DNA of 14,042 nucleotides from JBBSVE01 sp038233815 (lineage in GTDB: Bacteria > Pseudomonadota > Alphaproteobacteria > Rhodobacterales > Rhodobacteraceae). The position numbers and the translations under genes were made by a program. Location of the stretch: contig JBBSVE010000084.1 in NCBI GenBank assembly GCA_038233815.1, forward strand, positions 1 through 14,042. Direction: 5' to 3'. The notes beneath the pieces are model-generated. The model saw only the letters and a program-made list of their open reading frames with translations, had not been told where the DNA came from and did not search any database. This document shows, piece by piece, positions 7,301 through 13,424 of the stretch. How positions within the stretch are numbered: position 1 is the stretch's first letter; the number at the start of each line of letters is the position of its first letter.

Positions 7301-8330
7301 GCGCCATCTCCGCCCCCCGGACCTCGGCGCCGGTCGTGGCATCCCAAAAGCAGGCGACGTCGTGCCCGTATCCAAGCGGCGCCCCGTGGAGCGCGCGCCG
7401 CGCAGGGTTTGCCGCCGCGCAGGTGGCCATCGCGTGCGGGCAGCGCGGCAGGAACGGACAGGCCGCAGGCGGGCGCACGAGGATCGGGGGTTGTCCTTCG
7501 ATCACCCGAAGCCGCGCGTCCCGCGTGCCCGACAGCGATGGAATGGTCTGGAGAAGCGCGCGCGTATAGGGATGCTGGGGGTTTGCGAACAACTCCCGCA
7601 CCGGTGCCTGCTCCACGATCTGGCCCGCATACATCACCATCACCCGGTCCGCGATACCTGCGATCACGCCCAGATCGTGGGTGATCCAGACGATTGCCAT
7701 TCCGAGCCTGCGGCGCAGATCCACCACCAACTCCACGATCTGCGCCTGGATCGTCACGTCGAGCGCGGTCGTCGGCTCGTCCGCGATCAGCACCTCCGGG
7801 TCGCACGACAGTGCTATGGCGATCATCACCCGCTGGCGCATCCCGCCGGAGAACTGGTGCGGATAGTCGTTGAGCCGCCGCGCCGCGTCCGGGATGCCAA
7901 CGAGGTCCAGAAGCTCGACCGCTCGGGCCGCCGCTGCCCGCTTGCCCATCCCCATGTGGCGGCGCAGCGGCTCCATGATCTGGCTGCCGACGGTGAAGAC
8001 CGGATTGAGGCTCGTCATCGGGTCCTGGAACACGAAGCCGATCCGGCGCCCGCGCACCGCGCGCAGCGCCTCGGGCGCGATCTGCAACAGGTCGAGGTCG
8101 CCCAGCATCACCTCGCCCGCGCGCACCTCTGCGGGGGGCTGCGGCAACAGCCCGATCAGCGACATCATGGTGACAGACTTGCCCGACCCGCTTTCCCCCA
8201 CAACGCCCAGAAGCTCACCGGGTTCGAGATGGAAACTGACCGAATTGACCGCATGGACCTCACCCCCGCGGGTTCGGAACACCGTCTGCAGGCCCCGCAC
8301 ATCAAGCACAGGCGCCGGTCGTCCGGCCAT
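7293..8330 (-). CDS. Peptide-type ABC transporter ATP-binding protein, DppD/OppD family
   Basis: This is the first gene of the importer operon and the second ATPase subunit (345 aa). Motifs are Walker A GESGSGKS (45-52), Q-loop FQDPMTSLNPVF (101-112), signature SGGMRQR (161-167), Walker B LIADEP (181-186), D-loop and His218 in the H-loop. The oligopeptide-transporter C-terminal region has cysteines C291, C297, C304 and C327, a possible Fe-S cluster site by analogy with structurally studied Opp/Dpp ATPases. The start MAGRPAPVLDVRGL at 8330 has only a weak G-rich ribosome site, but it begins exactly where homology to the family begins. The gene is divergent from the ArgE-type gene, with 196 nt between the two start codons, suggesting a shared regulatory region. 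Confidence 0.93.
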   Translation of the reverse strand: MAGRPAPVLDVRGLQTVFRTRGGEVHAVNSVSFHLEPGELLGVVGESGSGKSVTMMSLIGLLPQPPAEVRAGEVMLGDLDLLQIAPEALRAVRGRRIGFVFQDPMTSLNPVFTVGSQIMEPLRRHMGMGKRAAAARAVELLDLVGIPDAARRLNDYPHQFSGGMRQRVMIAIALSCDPEVLIADEPTTALDVTIQAQIVELVVDLRRRLGMAIVWITHDLGVIAGIADRVMVMYAGQIVEQAPVRELFANPQHPYTRALLQTIPSLSGTRDARLRVIEGQPPILVRPPAACPFLPRCPHAMATCAAANPARRALHGAPLGYGHDVACFWDATTGAEVRGAEMAHA

Positions 8331-8526
8331 AGATGAGCCCCCATGTCGTTGATCGGCCGTCGCTTTTGCCGCGACCGGCCCGCGCGCTCCGGTTGTGGAG
8401 ACGAGTGTCAGTTATTTTGCCGCAGGTCGCAACAGGGATCTGACTGCGCCCTAGATTGTCCACGCCCCTGCTGCACGCTTGACGCCGCGCGCCCTCCACC
8501 GCACGCTGAGGGCAAAGGAGATCGCC
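8331..8526. promoter_or_regulatory. Divergent intergenic region between importer operon and hydrolase genes
   Basis: These 196 nt separate two outward-facing gene sets and should hold both promoters. Visible items are a 9-bp direct repeat TTTTGCCGC at 8364-8372 and 8415-8423, the inverted pair GCGACC (8371-8376) and GGTCGC (8425-8430), and the imperfect palindrome TTGC-N8-GCAA at 8417-8432. A weak plus-strand -10-like TAGATT lies at 8452-8457 without a good -35. The ribosome site AAAGGAG (8514-8520) serves the plus-strand gene. No riboswitch-like structure was recognised. Confidence 0.5.
8417..8432. promoter_or_regulatory. Candidate operator TTGC-N8-GCAA in the divergent region
   Basis: A two-fold symmetric TTGC-N8-GCAA sits near the middle of the divergent intergenic region and overlaps one copy of the TTTTGCCGC repeat. 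It lies 20-35 nt upstream of the weak -10-like TAGATT, where a repressor or activator could act. The palindrome is short and could be chance; no regulator gene is in the window to pair it with. Confidence 0.2.
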
Positions 8527-9693
8527 ATGCCCCCCCAGATCCTCACCGCGCGGGAAATCCTCGACAGGCTCGTGGCATTTCCGACCGTCAGCCGCGACAG
8601 CAACCTCGACCTCGTGGACTGGGTGGAGGCGTATCTCGCCTCCCACGGCGTCACGGCGCACCGGGTCTGGAACGCGGATCGCACCAAGGCCGCGCTCTAT
8701 GCCAATGCGGGGCCGGAGGTTGCGGGCGGCACGGTGCTCTCGGGCCATACCGACGTGGTGCCGGTGGACGGGCAGAACTGGGCGACGGACCCGTTCAAGG
8801 TGACCGAGCGGGGCGGCAGGCTCTATGGGCGTGGCACCTGCGACATGAAGGGGTTCGACGCGCTGGCTCTCGCCGCCGTGCCGATTGCGCTGGCCAAGGG
8901 CGTGAAGCGGCCTTTGCAGATCGCGCTCAGCTACGACGAGGAGGTGGGCTGCGTCGGTGCGCCGCCAATGATCGCGGACATGGTGGCGCGGTTGCCCAAG
9001 GCGTCTGCGGTGGTGGTGGGCGAGCCTTCGATGATGCGGCTGGTGAACGGCCACAAGGGCGGTGCGGGCTACAACGTCCATGTGAAGGGGTTCGAGATCC
9101 ACTCCTCGCTCCTTCCCTACGGCGTCTCGGCGATCATGGAGGCGGCGCGGCTCGTCGGCTGGATGAACGACCGCAACGCGGAGATCCGGGCGGCGGAGCC
9201 GTCGGCGCTGGCTTCGATGTTCCACCCGCCCTTTACCACGATACATTGCGGCAAGTTCGCGGGCGGCACCGCGGCCAATATCACGGCGGGCAATGCCACC
9301 CTCACGATGGAGTTTCGCGTCGTGCCGGGGGAGGATGCGGACGTCTGGGCCACGCGGTTCGAGGAGGAATGCGCCCGGATCGAGGCGGCGATGAAGGCGG
9401 TCCAGCCGCAGGCTGCGATCGAGTTCGACCGGTTTTTTGACGTCCCTGCCCTCGCCCCCGAGGATGCGGGTGCGGCGGAGGCGCTGGTGCGCCGCGTTAC
9501 CGGCGACAACGCGACCTCGGTCGTGTCCTACGGCACCGAGGCGGGCCAGTTTCAGGAAAAGGGCTATTCCTGCGTCGTCTGCGGCCCCGGCGACATTGCT
9601 CAGGCGCATCAGGTCGACGAGTTCTGCTCGCTCGCGCAGTTCGAGGCGGGCTGGACATTCATGGAGCGGTTGACCGACGACCTCGCTGCCTGA
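8527..9693 (+). CDS. argE: ArgE-type N-acetylornithine deacetylase (M20 metallopeptidase family)
   Basis: This cytoplasmic zinc hydrolase (388 aa) cleaves N-acyl groups from amino acids; the ArgE family acts on N-acetylornithine and other N-acetyl amino acids. Metal and catalytic residues are in place: SGHTDVVP (His74, Asp76), GTCDMKGF (Asp106, bridging), YDEEVGC (catalytic Glu138, metal Glu139), GEPSMM (Glu166) and AQAHQVDE (His361). The start at 8527 has AAAGGAG 6 nt upstream; a longer open frame from 8479 lacks such a site. It stands in a divergent cluster with a peptide importer and a second M20 hydrolase, so a catabolic role on imported N-acyl amino acids is as likely as arginine synthesis. 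Many alphaproteobacteria use ArgJ for that pathway and do not need ArgE. The gene symbol reflects family, not proven pathway. Confidence 0.88.
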   Translation: MPPQILTAREILDRLVAFPTVSRDSNLDLVDWVEAYLASHGVTAHRVWNADRTKAALYANAGPEVAGGTVLSGHTDVVPVDGQNWATDPFKVTERGGRLYGRGTCDMKGFDALALAAVPIALAKGVKRPLQIALSYDEEVGCVGAPPMIADMVARLPKASAVVVGEPSMMRLVNGHKGGAGYNVHVKGFEIHSSLLPYGVSAIMEAARLVGWMNDRNAEIRAAEPSALASMFHPPFTTIHCGKFAGGTAANITAGNATLTMEFRVVPGEDADVWATRFEEECARIEAAMKAVQPQAAIEFDRFFDVPALAPEDAGAAEALVRRVTGDNATSVVSYGTEAGQFQEKGYSCVVCGPGDIAQAHQVDEFCSLAQFEAGWTFMERLTDDLAA

Positions 9694-9694
9694 G

Positions 9695-10655
9695 ATGGGC
9701 ATCCCGATCTCCATGGCCGTGCCGCCCGCGTTTCGCGATCCGCTGCCGGGAGCCTGCGACGTGGTGGTGATCGGCGGCGGCATCGCGGGCGTGATGACGG
9801 CGTGGTTCCTGCGCGCCAAGGGTCTGTCGGTCGTGCTCTGCGAAAAGGGCCGCATCGCGGGGGAGCAGTCGGGCCGCAATTGGGGCTGGATCCGCCAACA
9901 GGGCCGCGACGGGGCCGAACTGCCCATCGTGACGGAGGCGCTCAGGCATTGGTCGCACCTCTCGCAAACGGTGGGCGAAGGGTTGGGCTTTCGCCAGACC
10001 GGCGTTACCGACCTTGCCAATACGCCAAAGGACATGGCCGGGTTCGAGGCGTGGCTTGCCGTGGCGCAGGGACAGGGGCTCGACACCCGGATGCTGACCG
10101 CGACCGAGGTGGCGGAGCGATTCGGCAGCCACCGGTGGCGGGGCGGGATCGAGACCGCGTCGGACGGGCGGGCGGGCCGAGCCGTGGCGCGCCGTGCCGC
10201 TGATCGCCCGGGCGCTGGCCGCGAAGGGGGCCGTGATCCGCGAGGGCTGTAAGGTCCGGGGCCTCGACCTTCAGGCGGGCCGGGTGACGGGGGTGGTGAC
10301 GGAAAGCGGACGCATCGCCTGCGAGGCCGTGGTGCTGGCGGGCGGCGCCTGGTCCGCGCTGATGCTGCGCTCCCTGGGTGTGGCGCTGCCGCAACTCTCG
10401 GTCATGGCGAGCGTGGGGGCGGCGCAGCCGATTCCGCCGATCGCCGGTCCGGGGCAGGAGACGGCCTTTGCCGACGCCCATATGGGCATCCGGCGCAGGG
10501 ACGACGGCGGCTACACGATGGCCCCTGGCGGGCGGCATGTTGGACGCGTGATGGCCGACCTCGTCACCGGGGACGCCACCGGCCACGACCTCCACCGTTT
10601 CCGCTTCTCGCGTTTCTCGGACGGATCGACGGTCGATCTCGGCGACGCGCTCTGA
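9695..10655 (+). pseudogene. FAD-dependent amino-acid oxidoreductase (DAO family), frameshifted and internally deleted
   Basis: This is the remnant of a flavoprotein that would oxidise the amine of an amino acid or opine. The first frame (9695-10252) starts 1 nt after the upstream stop. It encodes the FAD fold with VVVIGGGIAG (23-32), Glu50 and the subfamily stretch GEQSGRNWGWIRQQGRD, and is right to SDGRA. It then goes out of frame; the sense continues in the next frame (AEPWRAVPLIARAL) to GDAL at 10655. The break falls in GGGCGGGCGGGC at 10166-10177; removing one GGGC restores SDGRAEPW. A second lesion follows: RRRDDGGYTMAPGG is joined almost directly to GRVMADLVTGD near 10520-10548. The family normally has well over a hundred residues there, including a conserved SGHGFGIGPG motif. 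Joined and repaired, it would encode only 318 aa against about 430 in the family. Function is almost certainly lost. Confidence 0.88.
10166..10177 (+). repeat. (GGGC)3 tract at the frameshift of the oxidoreductase remnant
   Basis: Three tandem GGGC units lie exactly where the oxidoreductase reading frame changes. Two units give the conserved SDGRAEPW; three give a +1 shift that ends at a stop at 10250-10252. This fits slipped-strand duplication of one 4-bp unit, though an assembly error in a GC-rich tract cannot be ruled out from one sequence. Confidence 0.8.
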
Positions 10656-10716
10656 TCCTCTTGCGGACGCGGGCTCTCTGGCCCAGTCTCGACCCAACCC
10701 GTAGAGGAGCCCCGCC

Positions 10717-11883
10717 ATGCCCGTGAAAAACCGCTTTGCCGAGATGCAGCCCGAACTCGCCGCCATCCGACAGGATTTCCACGCCCATCCCGAACTGCTC
10801 TACGACGTGCACCGCACCGCCGGGCGGGTCGCGGAATTGCTGCGGGACTATGGCTGCGACGAGGTTGTGACCGGGATCGGCCGCACCGGCGTCGTTGGCG
10901 TGATCCACGGCAAGAGCGACCGCGCGGGCAAGGTCATAGGCTTGCGCGCCGACATGGACGCGCTGCCGATCGAGGAGCAGACGGGGGCCGCCTACGCGTC
11001 CACCACCCCCGGTCGGATGCATGCCTGCGGCCATGACGGCCATACCACGATGCTTCTGGGGGCGGCGAAATACCTGTGTGAGACGCGCAACTTCGACGGC
11101 CGCGCGGTGGTGATCTTCCAGCCCGCGGAGGAAGGCGGCGGCGGCGGGCGCGAGATGTGTGCGGACGGCATGATGGACCGCTTCGGCGTGCAGGAGGTCT
11201 ACGGCATGCATAACATGCCGGGCATTCCGGTCGGCACCTTCGGCATCCGCCCCGGCGCGATCATGGCCGCCGCGGACCAGTTCGACGTGACCGTTACGGG
11301 GAAGGGGGGCCACGCCGCCAAGCCGCACGAATGCATCGATACCACGCTGGTCGCGGCCCATATCGTCCTGTCGCTCCAGACCATCGCCTCGCGCGGTGTG
11401 GACCCGTTGGCGCAGGTCGTGGTCTCGGTCTGCACCGTCCGGACCGAGACCGACGCCTACAACGTCATCCCGCAGGTCGTGCGGATGAAGGGCACGGTCC
11501 GAACGATGGACGCGGGCGTTCAGGACTACGCCCAACGCCGCGTGACGGAGATCGTGGAGGGCACCGCCCGGACCTTCGGTGCGACGGCCGCGGTCGAATA
11601 CCGGCGCGGCTATCCGGTGACGATGAACGCGCCGGAGAATACGGACTACGCCCTGCGGGTGGCGTCCGACGTGTCCGGCAAGGTCGATCCCGACACCGCT
11701 CCGATGATGGGGGCGGAGGATTTCAGCTTCATGCTCAACGAACGTCCCGGCGCCTACATCTTTCTTGGCAACGGCGACACGGCGATGGTGCACCACCCGG
11801 CCTACGATTTCGACGACAACGCGATCCCGTTCGGCGCAAGCTGGTATGCTGGCATGGTCGAGGCCCGGATGCCGCCCGCCTGA
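10717..11883 (+). CDS. M20D aminoacylase / amidohydrolase (hippurate hydrolase-like)
   Basis: This 388-aa metal-dependent hydrolase of the M20D group splits amide bonds of N-acyl or N-aroyl amino acids; relatives are hippurate hydrolase, indole-acetyl amino acid hydrolase and bacterial aminoacylases. Signature residues are seen in order: DFHAHPEL (20-27), GLRADMDALPIEE (75-87), MHACGHDGHT (Cys104, His106), FQPAEEGGGGG (Glu138, Glu139), GMHNMPG (His165), and MVHHPAYDF (His359/His360). A dimerisation domain lies near 185-295, with TGKGGHAAKPH. GAGGAG at 10704-10709, 7 nt before the ATG, supports the start. It follows the broken oxidoreductase gene after 61 nt. With the ArgE-type enzyme and the divergent peptide importer it suggests use of imported N-acylated amino acids. 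The exact acyl group cannot be told from sequence. Confidence 0.93.
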   Translation: MPVKNRFAEMQPELAAIRQDFHAHPELLYDVHRTAGRVAELLRDYGCDEVVTGIGRTGVVGVIHGKSDRAGKVIGLRADMDALPIEEQTGAAYASTTPGRMHACGHDGHTTMLLGAAKYLCETRNFDGRAVVIFQPAEEGGGGGREMCADGMMDRFGVQEVYGMHNMPGIPVGTFGIRPGAIMAAADQFDVTVTGKGGHAAKPHECIDTTLVAAHIVLSLQTIASRGVDPLAQVVVSVCTVRTETDAYNVIPQVVRMKGTVRTMDAGVQDYAQRRVTEIVEGTARTFGATAAVEYRRGYPVTMNAPENTDYALRVASDVSGKVDPDTAPMMGAEDFSFMLNERPGAYIFLGNGDTAMVHHPAYDFDDNAIPFGASWYAGMVEARMPPA

Positions 11884-11887
11884 CGGA

Positions 11888-12328
11888 TCAGGGGCCGTAG
11901 AGCGTGACCTCGGGCAGCCCGGTCAGCGGCAGCCCCAGCGCCCGGAACGCCGCGAGCGAAAGTTGCGCCGCACCCGTTCCGGGGATCAGGTCGACCGCGA
12001 TCGACGTGCCCTTCGCCGTGACGACCCGACCCTTGCCCGGCGCCTTCACGAGGGCGGAGCGGAGCCAGATCCCCGGCTCCGTCACCAGCCCCAGCGATAC
12101 TGCGGTCCGCCCGATCTCCCGCTCCCCCGAGGATGCGGCGGGAGCGGCCAGCGCCGCCGCTTTCTCCGCCGTTGTGGTCGTGTCGAGCGCCGAGGCGGTG
12201 ATGGCCCCCCGGGGCGGCGCGACGGCCCCGGGCAGCAGCGTCGGCTCGGGTGCCGCCTTGCGAAAAGACGGGACGGCATTACAGCCGGTGATGGCAACCA
12301 GAACGAGTATGGCAAGCGGCAGATTCAT
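11888..12328 (-). CDS. Small lipoprotein with possible double-psi beta-barrel-like C-terminus
   Basis: This 146-aa protein has a lipoprotein signal, MNLPLAILVLVAITGC, with the lipobox ITGC placing the lipidated Cys at residue 16. An Ala/Pro/Thr-rich linker follows (about 17-70), then a conserved-looking domain of about 75 residues: GREIGRT-like start, TEPGIWLRSALV, GKGRV, VAVDL-type strand, and the ending LSLAAFRALGLPLTGLPEVTLYG. The LS-AAFRALGL...V pattern recalls the end of RlpA-type double-psi beta-barrels; that link is a weak inference. I chose 12328 rather than the upstream GTG at 12370 because the latter would put an Arg-rich stretch before the signal. The ribosome site is weak. It converges on the amidohydrolase gene with only 4 nt between them and is divergent from moaA. 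Confidence 0.75.
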   Translation of the reverse strand: MNLPLAILVLVAITGCNAVPSFRKAAPEPTLLPGAVAPPRGAITASALDTTTTAEKAAALAAPAASSGEREIGRTAVSLGLVTEPGIWLRSALVKAPGKGRVVTAKGTSIAVDLIPGTGAAQLSLAAFRALGLPLTGLPEVTLYGP

Positions 12329-12378
12329 GGTGCCGAGCCTAGCGATGCCGCGCCGGCGTTTCAATGCCACGCGAACCC

Positions 12379-12407
12379 TTGCCGCTGCAGGGGCCGCGCC
12401 TTAGCTT
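12379..12407 (+). promoter_or_regulatory. Candidate moaA promoter implying a leaderless mRNA
   Basis: TTGCCG (12379-12384) and TAGCTT (12402-12407) are separated by 17 nt and resemble sigma-70 boxes modestly (about 4/6 and 3/6 matches). Transcription would begin around the moaA ATG at 12414, and no purine-rich ribosome site precedes that ATG. This is a weak prediction. Confidence 0.25.
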
Positions 12408-12413
12408 GACCGC

Positions 12414-13418
12414 ATGGACCTGCCCCTGATCGACCCATTCGACCGCGCTATCGACTATCTGCGCGTGTCCGTGACGGACCGCTGCGATTTCCGCTGCGTC
12501 TATTGCATGGCGGAGAACATGACTTTCCTGCCGCGCGCGGAGCTTCTGACGCTGGAGGAGCTGGACCGCCTCTGTTCCGCCTTCGTAGGGATGGGGGTGC
12601 GCAAGCTGCGGATCACCGGGGGCGAGCCGCTGGTCCGAAAGGGGATCATGACCTTCTTTCAGGCCATGTCCCGACATCTGGAGAGCGGCGCGCTGAAGGA
12701 GCTGACGCTGACGACCAATGGCAGCCAGCTTCGCCGGTTCGCGACCGATCTCGCGGCGTGCGGGGTGCGGCGCGTCAATGTCTCGCTCGACACGCTGGAT
12801 GTGGAGAAGTTTGCGCGCATCACGCGCTGGGGCCGCCTGCCGCAGGTGCTGGACGGGATCGAGGCCGCGAAGGCCGCCGGTCTGCGCGTGAAGATCAACG
12901 TGGTGGCGTTGAAGGAGTTCAACGAGGACGAATTGCTCTCGCTGACCGAATGGTGTGCGGCGGAGGGCCATGACCTCACGTTCATCGAGGTCATGCCGAT
13001 GGGCGATCTGGGCAACGAGGACCGGCTCGACCAATACTGGTCGCTGAAGGATCTGCGCGCCCGTCTGGGTTCGCACTACACCGTGACCGATCTGGCGGAG
13101 CGGACAGGCGGCCCCGCGCGCTATGTGCGGCTGGAGGAGACGGGCCAGCGGATCGGTTTCATCACGCCGCTCACCCATAATTTCTGCGAAAGCTGCAACC
13201 GGGTGCGGCTGACCTGCACGGGCGAACTTTACATGTGCCTCGGGCAAGAGGACATGGCCGACCTGCGCACGCCGCTCCGTGCCTCGGACGGGGATGAACG
13301 GCTAGAAGGAGCGATCCGCGCGGCCATTGCGAGAAAGCCCAAGGGCCACGATTTCGACTATTCGCGGCAGGGCATCACGGGCCAGACCCTCCGCCACATG
13401 AGCCACACCGGCGGGTAG
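12414..13418 (+). CDS. moaA: GTP 3',8-cyclase MoaA (molybdenum cofactor biosynthesis)
   Basis: MoaA is a radical SAM enzyme that rearranges GTP to 3',8-cyclo-7,8-dihydro-GTP, the first step of molybdopterin synthesis, acting with MoaC. The 334-aa length is typical. The N-terminal [4Fe-4S] motif is Cys24-x3-Cys28-x2-Cys31 (TDRCDFRCVYCM), followed by the SAM-binding ITGGEPL (67-73). The C-terminal cluster that binds GTP has Cys258, Cys261 and Cys275 (NFCESCNRVRL then MCLG). The chain ends in the double glycine tail (HTGG) needed for activity in characterised MoaA proteins. No clear ribosome site precedes the ATG. The gene is divergent from the lipoprotein gene by 85 nt and convergent with glmS by 6 nt; no other Moco gene lies in the window. 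Confidence 0.97.
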   Translation: MDLPLIDPFDRAIDYLRVSVTDRCDFRCVYCMAENMTFLPRAELLTLEELDRLCSAFVGMGVRKLRITGGEPLVRKGIMTFFQAMSRHLESGALKELTLTTNGSQLRRFATDLAACGVRRVNVSLDTLDVEKFARITRWGRLPQVLDGIEAAKAAGLRVKINVVALKEFNEDELLSLTEWCAAEGHDLTFIEVMPMGDLGNEDRLDQYWSLKDLRARLGSHYTVTDLAERTGGPARYVRLEETGQRIGFITPLTHNFCESCNRVRLTCTGELYMCLGQEDMADLRTPLRASDGDERLEGAIRAAIARKPKGHDFDYSRQGITGQTLRHMSHTGG

Positions 13419-13424
13419 CGACCT

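Noticed and set aside
8302..10086. 594-codon minus-strand open frame opposite the ArgE-type gene and oxidoreductase remnant
   Set aside because: Same antisense composition artefact; it also runs across the oppD start region and shows no domain.
9695..10655. Programmed ribosomal frameshift in the oxidoreductase gene
   Set aside because: There is no slippery heptamer or downstream pseudoknot evident, the shift is explained by one extra GGGC unit, and the product would still lack a large internal part.
10194..10655. Separate short gene starting at the GTG at 10194
   Set aside because: Its sequence continues the oxidoreductase from the preceding frame without a gap and has no ribosome site or independent start context.
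12339..13247. Minus-strand open frame opposite moaA
   Set aside because: MoaA motifs on the plus strand are complete; the antisense frame has no recognisable feature.
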